Positions 7,698 through 13,515 of a stretch of DNA of 34,443 bases are shown piece after piece; the first letter of the stretch is position 1, and the number at the start of each line of letters is the position of its first letter. This DNA comes from an uncultured Ruminococcus sp. Lineage in GTDB: Bacteria; Bacillota; Clostridia; Oscillospirales; Acutalibacteraceae. The DNA lies in assembly GCA_902793125.1 (NCBI GenBank), contig CADBCC010000015.1:1-34443 (forward strand), read 5' to 3'. The notes under the pieces are model-generated. The model saw only the letters and a program-made list of their open reading frames with translations, ran no database searches and was not told where the DNA came from. The position numbers and the translations under genes are program-made.

Positions 7698-7731
7698 ACA
7701 GTGCGCGCGTTTTGCGCGCGCTGTTATTTTA
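7698..7731 (+). terminator. GC-rich Rho-independent terminator
   Basis: An 11-bp stem (7698-7708 with 7714-7724) made of alternating GC is followed by TTATTTTAT. It ends the DUF4190-type transcript. Confidence 0.8.
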
Positions 7732-7743
7732 TGCTTATCGCTT

Positions 7744-8151
7744 ATGAATAATAAAATTGTTTTAAAAAGAATTCTTATTATAGCTCTGCCTTTTATTTTT
7801 ATTCCGCTTATATTTTTTGTCGGAAAAATACTTATAGACAATATATCCGTACCACCCTGTTTTTACTACAAAACTCTTCACATCTACTGCCCGGGATGCG
7901 GTTTTACCCGAGCCGTTGAGGCTCTTTTCAGAGGAGAGATTCTCCTCTCTATAAGACAAAATTTTTTAGCGGTATTCCTTATTCTGCTCGGCGCCTTGTA
8001 TTATATTGAGGCTTTGCTTAATGCTTTTAATATAAATTTCAGGATTAAACCTCTCCATAATATTTACTCTTTATATATATTTATCGCATTCGATATAGCT
8101 TTCGATATATTAAGAAATTTTGTTCCCGCTTTAGCTCCTATATTTTTATAA
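7744..8151 (+). CDS. DUF2752 membrane protein
   Basis: This 135-aa protein has three predicted membrane helices (about 8-30, 73-93, 112-130). The diagnostic DUF2752 motif YCPGCGFTRA sits at about residues 48-57, between helices 1 and 2. The family's function is unknown; the paired cysteines suggest metal or redox chemistry. No convincing Shine-Dalgarno sequence is visible before ATG 7744. The gene sits 13 nt after the upstream terminator and shares a bidirectional terminator with the convergent gene at 8212-8661. Confidence 0.85.
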   Translation: MNNKIVLKRILIIALPFIFIPLIFFVGKILIDNISVPPCFYYKTLHIYCPGCGFTRAVEALFRGEILLSIRQNFLAVFLILLGALYYIEALLNAFNINFRIKPLHNIYSLYIFIAFDIAFDILRNFVPALAPIFL

Positions 8152-8164
8152 TTTAAAATTCGCA

Positions 8165-8202
8165 TAAAAAAACAAGCCGAGAAGCCCCGGCTTGTTTTTT
8201 TA
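8165..8202. terminator. Bidirectional terminator
   Basis: AACAAGCCG (8171-8179) pairs with CGGCTTGTT (8188-8196), with A-rich and T-rich flanks. It serves the DUF2752 gene on the plus strand and the convergent membrane-protein gene on the minus strand. Confidence 0.85.
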
Positions 8203-8211
8203 TTAATTTAA

Positions 8212-8661
8212 TTACTGTGCTGACTGACCTTTTAACTGGAAAGCGCCGATAATGTAAAGTACGGGAAGTACTAAACCTGTAACTACGGAAAGAATCTGAA
8301 CACCTGTGCCTGAAGTAGCGAAGATGATGTTGCCGATTACGGAAATAACTGCGCAAACAATACCTAAGATTAAAAGAGTCTTTGCTGCTTCGGGATTATC
8401 CCAGTTTTTCTTACCCTTAACGCCTGCGATAATTTCAACTACAGCGGAAATAATCGAGAAGATAGCTGCAATCCATACAGCACCTGTAACTGTGCCCATA
8501 TTCATGCCTGCTTCAGCAGCTGCTTTCTGAGCTTCTGCGTTGCCTGATGCAGCGGTTAAAAATCCTGCGCCTGCAGCAGCTATAACAGCTCCGATAGCGC
8601 CTAAAATTCCGCCGATAATCATAAGAATACTAACAACTTTTAATAATTTGGAACCCATCAT
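8212..8661 (-). CDS. Small multi-pass membrane protein, function unknown
   Basis: This is a 149-aa protein with four hydrophobic segments (about 6-35, 52-76, 91-113 and 120-142). The first is followed by an Ala-rich loop with the sequence EAQKAAAEAG, and a short charged loop (KGKKNWDNPEAAK) separates helices 2 and 3. I do not recognise a specific family, though the layout resembles Firmicutes stress-type membrane proteins. GGAGG (complement of 8666-8670) is 4 nt from ATG 8661 and 7 nt from the in-frame ATG 8658, so 8658 may be the true start. Its promoter is at 8727-8755. Confidence 0.75.
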   Translation of the reverse strand: MMGSKLLKVVSILMIIGGILGAIGAVIAAAGAGFLTAASGNAEAQKAAAEAGMNMGTVTGAVWIAAIFSIISAVVEIIAGVKGKKNWDNPEAAKTLLILGIVCAVISVIGNIIFATSGTGVQILSVVTGLVLPVLYIIGAFQLKGQSAQ

Positions 8662-8683
8662 TATACCTCCTTTATATTTCTCG

Positions 8684-8701
8684 AATACATTTTTGTATTC
8701 T
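8684..8701 (-). promoter_or_regulatory. Inverted repeat in the 5' UTR of the membrane-protein gene
   Basis: GAATAC and GTATTC flank a 6-nt AT spacer, between the promoter (8727-8755) and the ribosome binding site. It could be an operator or a leader hairpin. The rest of 8756-8948 is AT-rich intergenic DNA with a short palindrome (ACAATATTGT, 8769-8778) and no gene that I can see. Confidence 0.4.
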
Positions 8702-8726
8702 TTTAATAATGGAATTCTCCACTCAA

Positions 8727-8755
8727 ATTATATCAAAATAAAAGTTAAATAACAA
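8727..8755 (-). promoter_or_regulatory. Promoter of the 8212-8661 gene
   Basis: On the minus strand: TTGTTA (8755-8750), a 17-bp spacer and perfect TATAAT (8732-8727). Confidence 0.65.
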
Positions 8756-8948
8756 CAAAAAAACGAATACAATATTGTAATTGTATATGAAATTATATTA
8801 CAACTTTTTAAAGAAAGTTTTACTCATATAATATTATCGTATTAACCTGATTATTTAAGTTATAAATTTATTGATTATGTCGCTTTTACCGCTTATTTAT
8901 GAGAAAAGAAAAAATTATAAAAAAGTTGTCCTTTTTAGTCGTCTTTTC

Positions 8949-8977
8949 TTGTTTTTATTAAAAAAATGTGTTATTAT
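8949..8977 (+). promoter_or_regulatory. Promoter of the HAD/CmpB-domain operon
   Basis: TTGTTT (8949-8954), a 17-bp spacer and TATTAT (8972-8977) lie 17 nt upstream of ATG 8995. The longer start at GTG 8968 would lie within the promoter. Confidence 0.6.
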
Positions 8978-8994
8978 TCAAAATAGGTGAAAAA

Positions 8995-9813
8995 ATGAAT
9001 AGAATAAAGCTAATAGGCGTTGATTTGGACGGAACTGTTCTTGACGCCGAAAAAAAGATAAGCGAGAAAAATAAAGAAGTTTTTGCCCGATGCAGAGAGC
9101 GCGGAATTTACGTTGTTCCCGTAACAGGCAGGCCATATTCGGGAATTTATGATGAGCACATAAATGTAATGAAGTGCGATTATACAATTAACACAAACGG
9201 CGCTGCCGTAATGGATGTTAAAAGCGGACGAAGAATTATTTCACATACTATGGATGTTAAAACTTCTTTTGAGGTTATGGATGCTTTGCAAAAATACGAT
9301 TGTTACTACGGAGTTTTTTTCGACGGTTTCGGTTATCTGAAAGAAAAACACATTGAGCGCGAAAAACGAAATCATATAAATACTCCTATTTACGATTATA
9401 TACTAAAAACGAGAAGAACATTAAATGACTATTATGATTTCATTCAAAATGCCGGCGAGTGCGATAATATTTATGTTATTGCTAAAAACAGCGGTGTCCG
9501 CGGCGAGATTTGCGAAGTAATTAAGGATATTAAAAATATCTGTTTTACCTGTTCCGATTATAACGACGTTGAAATCGGCGGTAACTGCTCAAAAGGAGCG
9601 ACGCTTTTAGAGCTTGCGGGTTATCTTAATATTGAGCCGTCTGAGATTATGGCGGTAGGCGACAGCGGTAACGATATAAATATGCTTGAGGCGGCAGGCT
9701 TTTCCGTCGCGATGGAAAACGCGTCGGATGAGGTAAAAAACGTTTCGGATTATGTTACCAAATCAAATGAGGAAAACGGCGTAGCGTATGCTGTGGAAAA
9801 ATTTGTTTTATAA
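8995..9813 (+). CDS. Cof-type HAD-IIB family phosphatase
   Basis: This 272-aa cytoplasmic hydrolase is of the Cof/YidA type, a family that dephosphorylates sugar phosphates and similar metabolites. Motif I is DLDGT, with nucleophile D10 and acid/base D12. Motif II is the Thr of VPVTGR. The C2-type cap lies in the middle of the protein. Motif III is a Lys near GGNCSKG, and motif IV is VGDSGNDINML near residue 222. The length is typical. ATG 8995 is preceded by AGGTGA (8984-8989). The next gene begins 11 nt downstream with its own ribosome binding site, so the two are probably co-transcribed. The substrate cannot be told from sequence. Confidence 0.92.
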   Translation: MNRIKLIGVDLDGTVLDAEKKISEKNKEVFARCRERGIYVVPVTGRPYSGIYDEHINVMKCDYTINTNGAAVMDVKSGRRIISHTMDVKTSFEVMDALQKYDCYYGVFFDGFGYLKEKHIEREKRNHINTPIYDYILKTRRTLNDYYDFIQNAGECDNIYVIAKNSGVRGEICEVIKDIKNICFTCSDYNDVEIGGNCSKGATLLELAGYLNIEPSEIMAVGDSGNDINMLEAAGFSVAMENASDEVKNVSDYVTKSNEENGVAYAVEKFVL

Positions 9814-9824
9814 AGGAGAAAAAT

Positions 9825-11264
9825 ATGAATTTACTGGTTGAAATCCTATGGGTATTTATTATTTTTTCATTTTTAGGCTGGCTGTTTAAGTTTACGGTCA
9901 ACTTAATAAAAAAACGCAAATTAACCAATCCGGGTTTTATAACTCTACCGTTTTTACCGTCTTACGGCATAGGAATGACAGTAATATTTGCTTTATTCTC
10001 CAATGTTAAAAACGACTTCATTGTTTTCTTTGCGTCAGCTATATTCCTGACTTTTTATAAATATTTGCTGGCGCGTTTTTTCGAGCGTTCGTTTGGATTC
10101 AAGTGGAATAATTATTCGAAAAAGAGTTTTACTTTAAACGGTTATGTAAGTATATGGGAGCCGTTTTTGTACGGTATTATCGCGTTTTTAACTATTAATT
10201 TCGCGGTTGAGCCTTTAAGTTCGCTTTTGTCGTTAATACCGTTTTGGCTTGCGATTCTCATTCCGGCGATTATTGCGGGAATGATTATAGCCGACTGCTG
10301 TATTTCCGTATTCACCGTAATTAATCTTCGCAGAAATTTAAAGAAGATGAGTGATATTTCAACTCTTTTAGAAGATAACAACAGCGGTGTTTCCGACGAA
10401 GAGTTAAGAAGAAGTTACGAGCAAAGACTGCTTAAAAGCAAACATTTCAGATTAAGGCTTGTAAGAGCTTTCCCCGATATGCAGTCGCTCGACTACGAAA
10501 AACAGCTTTCCGATATTAAGAAACAATACGATATAATTAAAGAAAAAAATGAGGAAACTTACGAAAAGAAAATTGAAAATAAAGACGAAAGACCTTTCGC
10601 TTACGGTTTATGTTTTACCAAGCTGTTCTGGCTGTTTGTAATCGGAAGCGTTTTCGGAACCATTCTTGAAACAATCTGGTGTTTGTTTGTCGAAAAACGA
10701 TTCGAGATGAGAGTCGGTATGGTTATCGGACCGTTTATTCCGGTTTACGGAGGAGGAGCCGTGGCTATAACCCTTTGTCTTTATAAACTGCATAAGCTTA
10801 ATGATATTTTGGTTTATATAGCTTCCGGGGTGATCGGCGCGACGTTTGAGTATCTGTGTTCTTATTTCCAGGAAATGTTCCTTGGAAGTATAAGCTGGGA
10901 TTACAGCGATACCCCCTTTAATATTGACGGAAGAACCAATCTTATGTTTGCGCTTATTTGGGGCGCTCTCGGACTTGTCTGGTTAAGGTATCTGTACCCC
11001 GTAATAAGCCGTACTATTGAGAGAATTCCGAAGAAAAAGGGTAAAATTATTACAATAATTTTAGTTGTGTTTATGATTTTTGACACCGTTTTATCCGTAG
11101 CGGCTATAAACAGAAAGAACGAAAGAGCCGAAAATATTCCGCCGAAAACTGTTGTCGGCCAGACTATTGATGTAGTGTTCAACGACGATTATATGAACTT
11201 TATTTTCCCGCATATGGGTACGAAAGAAACCTTTGCCGAAGGCAGAAAGAATAAAAATAAATAA
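9825..11264 (+). CDS. Putative ABC-transporter-permease-like membrane protein (CmpB/PF06541 type, duplicated domain)
   Basis: This 479-aa integral membrane protein has two copies of the domain annotated as ABC_trans_CmpB/DUF1113. Copy 1 (about 5-165) has the marker segments FLGWLFK, LTNPGFITLPFLPSYGIG and a later helix pair. Copy 2 (about 265-420) has GSVFGTILETIWCLF, RVGMVIGPFIPVYGGG, YLCSYFQEMFLGSISWDYS and FALIWGALGLVWLRYLYP. A charged cytoplasmic coiled linker (about 180-255) joins them. The tail carries a last helix and a hydrophilic end. GGAGAAAA precedes ATG 9825. No ATPase partner is nearby, so the transport function in the family name is unproven. Confidence 0.75.
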   Translation: MNLLVEILWVFIIFSFLGWLFKFTVNLIKKRKLTNPGFITLPFLPSYGIGMTVIFALFSNVKNDFIVFFASAIFLTFYKYLLARFFERSFGFKWNNYSKKSFTLNGYVSIWEPFLYGIIAFLTINFAVEPLSSLLSLIPFWLAILIPAIIAGMIIADCCISVFTVINLRRNLKKMSDISTLLEDNNSGVSDEELRRSYEQRLLKSKHFRLRLVRAFPDMQSLDYEKQLSDIKKQYDIIKEKNEETYEKKIENKDERPFAYGLCFTKLFWLFVIGSVFGTILETIWCLFVEKRFEMRVGMVIGPFIPVYGGGAVAITLCLYKLHKLNDILVYIASGVIGATFEYLCSYFQEMFLGSISWDYSDTPFNIDGRTNLMFALIWGALGLVWLRYLYPVISRTIERIPKKKGKIITIILVVFMIFDTVLSVAAINRKNERAENIPPKTVVGQTIDVVFNDDYMNFIFPHMGTKETFAEGRKNKNK

Positions 11265-11273
11265 AGATACAAA

Positions 11274-11870
11274 ATGCCATTATTCCGTAATAGAAAAATA
11301 GATAAACAATTATATAAAGACTTAAAAAGATATATTTCGGAAAATTACGAAGATAATACTTATTCCGCGGCGCAGCCGAAAATGGCGGTGCCCGCGTCTT
11401 TTGCGCCTCTTAGAAAATCTCCCTGCGCGCCTATGGCTGAGGAAAATTTAAGCGGCGCAGGTGATTCTTCGCTTTATGAGGAAAAAAGCTTACCCGGCGA
11501 GGGCGCAAAAAGCCTGAACGATATGCTTGAAAATATCGACGAGAGTTTTTCCGAAATGCTGCTTAGAATAATTGACGAAAAAGGAATGAGCGACAGCGAG
11601 TGCTACAAGAAAGCCGATATCGACCGAAAGCATTTTTCAAAAATAAGAAGCGACCGTCTTTATAAACCTTCTAAACAGACCGCTATCGCTTTCGCTATAG
11701 CTCTTGAGCTTTCTGTTGATGAAACAAAAAGCCTGCTTGAAAAGGCGGGTTACGCGCTTTCGCACAGTAGTCAAGGGGATATTATTGTTGAATATTTTAT
11801 TCTCCACAAGAATTATAATCGGATTGAAATAAACGAAGCGCTTTATGAATTTGACCAGAAGCTTATTTAG
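11274..11870 (+). CDS. HTH (XRE-like) protein with long N-terminal tail
   Basis: This is a 198-aa protein. Residues 1-85 are low-complexity (Ala/Pro/Ser/Glu) after a basic start ([18 protein letters not shown]). Residues about 90-165 fit an XRE-like helix-turn-helix: [20 protein letters not shown], then [13 protein letters not shown] and [19 protein letters not shown]. The C-terminal tail is mainly helical. It is probably a DNA-binding or scaffold protein in the cytoplasm. The gene starts 9 nt after the CmpB-type gene with a weak ribosome binding site, so translation may be coupled. A vWA-domain gene lies 300 nt downstream, and related HTH/vWA pairings occur in gut Firmicutes. Confidence 0.7.
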   Translation: MPLFRNRKIDKQLYKDLKRYISENYEDNTYSAAQPKMAVPASFAPLRKSPCAPMAEENLSGAGDSSLYEEKSLPGEGAKSLNDMLENIDESFSEMLLRIIDEKGMSDSECYKKADIDRKHFSKIRSDRLYKPSKQTAIAFAIALELSVDETKSLLEKAGYALSHSSQGDIIVEYFILHKNYNRIEINEALYEFDQKLI

Positions 11871-11886
11871 TTCACACTTCCCAAGC

Positions 11887-11943
11887 ATCCAAAATCTGAT
11901 AGGGCTCTAAATGTTCGGAGGATATCGCATTTACGATAGAAAC
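11887..11943 (-). repeat. 57-bp direct repeat, copy 1
   Basis: It matches 11984-12040 at 49 of 57 positions without gaps. On the minus strand it reads VSIVNAISSEHLEPYQILD, in a 33-codon ORF from an ATG near 11972 that ends with a stop at 11874-11876. No ribosome binding site is obvious. Confidence 0.75.
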
Positions 11944-11983
11944 GTCTGCGCCAAAAACCAATACGCAGAACATATCTTATTAT

Positions 11984-12040
11984 ATCCAAAATTTGAAAGG
12001 CTTCTAAATGTTCGGGGAATATCACATTTACGATAGGAAC
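11984..12040 (-). repeat. 57-bp direct repeat, copy 2
   Basis: It is displaced 97 bp from copy 1. On the minus strand it reads VPIVNVIFPEHLEAFQILD, but a TAA sits directly upstream. Of the 8 differences from copy 1, 6 change amino acids, so coding constraint is weak. The spacer between the copies holds no gene. Confidence 0.75.
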
Positions 12041-12110
12041 TTATACGCTTGACGAGGACAATAAAAACTGTCGCCTGACGGGCGACCAAAACAAAATAAT
12101 AATTCTTTAT

Positions 12111-12153
12111 AATTTAGTCACAGGCTGAAAAAAGCTTGTGACTAAATTTTATT
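12111..12153 (+). terminator. Strong hairpin terminator/attenuator ahead of the vWA gene
   Basis: The 16-bp stem (12111-12126 with 12133-12148, one G-T wobble) has a 6-nt A-rich loop and is followed by TTTTATTT. It sits only 6-8 nt before the AGGAGG of the vWA gene with no visible promoter in between, so it may act as an attenuator of read-through. A smaller GC hairpin (GTCGCC with GGCGAC, 12070-12086) lies upstream. Confidence 0.7.
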
Positions 12154-12169
12154 TCAGGAGGATTTTAAG

Positions 12170-12820
12170 ATGAAAAACACAAATAACATTACCGAATTGG
12201 TATTTATACTTGACAGAAGCGGTTCAATGGGCGGACTCGAGAGCGATACTATAGGCGGTTTTAATTCGCTGGTTGAAAAGCAGAAAAAGCAGGATGGCGA
12301 GTGTTACGTTACTACGGTTCTTTTTGATAACTTTATTGAAAAGATTCACGACCGTGTTAAGCTTTCCGAGGTTGAGCGGCTTACGGAGGAAGATTACTAT
12401 GTGCGCGGATGTACGGCGCTTGTTGACGCTATCGGTACAAGCGTTAAGCATATCGAAAATATCCATAGATACATCCGCAAGTCCGACGTTCCCGAGCATA
12501 CAATGTTTGTAATTATAACGGACGGAATGGAGAACGCGAGCCGTGAGTTTACGGGCGATAAAGTCAGAGAAATGATAGAAAACCATAAGGAAAACGACGG
12601 CTGGGAGTTTCTCTTCATCGGCGCGAATATTGACGCCGTAAAAACAGCTAAAGGGTTCGGAATCAATGAGGACAGGGCGGTTAACTACCACGCTGATAAA
12701 AAGGGTACAGGCGTAGTATATAGAGCTATGGAAAAAGCCGTAGGCTGTGTAAGAGCTTCCGCTCCGCTGAAGAAAAGCTGGTGCGAGGAGATTGATGATG
12801 ACTATAAAAGCAGGAAGTAA
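12170..12820 (+). CDS. vWA-domain protein with intact MIDAS
   Basis: This 216-aa cytoplasmic protein consists almost entirely of a von Willebrand factor A domain. The MIDAS motif DRSGSMGG (D15, S17, S19) follows the first strand. The later MIDAS Thr is in GCTALVDAIG, and the Asp is in VIITDGMENAS. The remaining domain ends at about residue 190 with a basic tail. Such stand-alone vWA proteins (TerY-like) bind divalent metal and partner proteins. AGGAGG at 12156-12161 supports ATG 12170. A strong hairpin just upstream suggests attenuation. The likely partner is the HTH protein at 11274-11870, which is inference. Confidence 0.88.
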   Translation: MKNTNNITELVFILDRSGSMGGLESDTIGGFNSLVEKQKKQDGECYVTTVLFDNFIEKIHDRVKLSEVERLTEEDYYVRGCTALVDAIGTSVKHIENIHRYIRKSDVPEHTMFVIITDGMENASREFTGDKVREMIENHKENDGWEFLFIGANIDAVKTAKGFGINEDRAVNYHADKKGTGVVYRAMEKAVGCVRASAPLKKSWCEEIDDDYKSRK

Positions 12821-12900
12821 GTGTTAACTATATTCCCGTACAAGCATATAATGTATTATCCGCCGTATAAAAAGCGGAAATATACCGAAAGGATTAGTTT

Positions 12901-13404
12901 ATGAATACTATTAATTGCTCGTGCGGAAATCCAAATTCCTGTAATTGCGGCTGCGGTTGCTGTAAAAGCTGTCAGTTTAACCCCTGCGCCGTAACATGCG
13001 GCGGCGGTGGCCCTGTTGCGGTTGATTACGCGTATATTTATAATACCGCCGCTCAGACAGTAGCCGCCGACGCGGAGATTACTTTTTCGGCAAACGGACC
13101 GCTCTCCGGTACAATTACCCACACAGCGGGAACGGCTGATATTACTATCGGAAATACAGGCGTGTATCTCGTGAATGTAATGGTTAACACGGCAACCGAG
13201 GGCCGGTATACTGTCTTTAAAAACGGAACATCAGTTGAAGGCGCTTCGTTTGCGTGCGACAGCGGAGAGTTAATTTTAGCGGCTCAGACAGGCGATGTAA
13301 TTACCGTCGTAAATACAGGAAACACCGAGATGGCTTTAGACGCTGAGGGTACAGCTCCCGAAGCTGTGGTAAATACCGAAGTAACAATCAGAAGAATATT
13401 TTAA
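12901..13404 (+). CDS. Cys-rich protein with BclA/C1q-like C-terminal domain
   Basis: This is a 167-aa protein without a classical signal peptide. Residues 1-35 are very Cys/Gly-rich (INCSCGNPNSCNCGCGCCKS and onward, with 10 cysteines). Residues about 40-167 form a beta-rich domain like the TNF/C1q-type BclA C-terminal domain: a YAYIYNTAAQTVAADAEITF start, NTGVYLVNVMV, and a hydrophobic IRRIF end. BclA-type domains trimerise on spore exosporium filaments, but here the collagen-like stalk is replaced by the Cys cluster. AAAGGA about 8 nt before the ATG is the ribosome binding site. A spore-surface or metal-binding role is possible but unproven. Confidence 0.7.
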   Translation: MNTINCSCGNPNSCNCGCGCCKSCQFNPCAVTCGGGGPVAVDYAYIYNTAAQTVAADAEITFSANGPLSGTITHTAGTADITIGNTGVYLVNVMVNTATEGRYTVFKNGTSVEGASFACDSGELILAAQTGDVITVVNTGNTEMALDAEGTAPEAVVNTEVTIRRIF

Positions 13405-13421
13405 TTCTAATAAAGAATAAT

Positions 13422-13458
13422 AATCCCGCGGAGAGAGGATATTTCCGTGGGATTTTCT
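13422..13458 (+). terminator. Rho-independent terminator
   Basis: AATCCCGCGGA (13422-13432) pairs with TCCGTGGGATT (13444-13454, one G-T) and is followed by TTCT. It separates the BclA-like gene from the dockerin protein promoter. Confidence 0.8.
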
Positions 13459-13459
13459 A

Positions 13460-13487
13460 TTGATATTTTTATATTATATGTTATAAT
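13460..13487 (+). promoter_or_regulatory. Promoter of the dockerin phosphoesterase gene
   Basis: TTGATA (13460-13465), a 16-bp spacer and TATAAT (13482-13487). Confidence 0.7.
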
Positions 13488-13515
13488 ATTTATAAAATTT
13501 TATGGAGGTATGTTT

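Noticed and set aside
12224-12691. A 155-aa minus-strand ORF opposite the vWA gene
   Set aside because: It is a shadow of a well-supported vWA gene with no start signal of its own.
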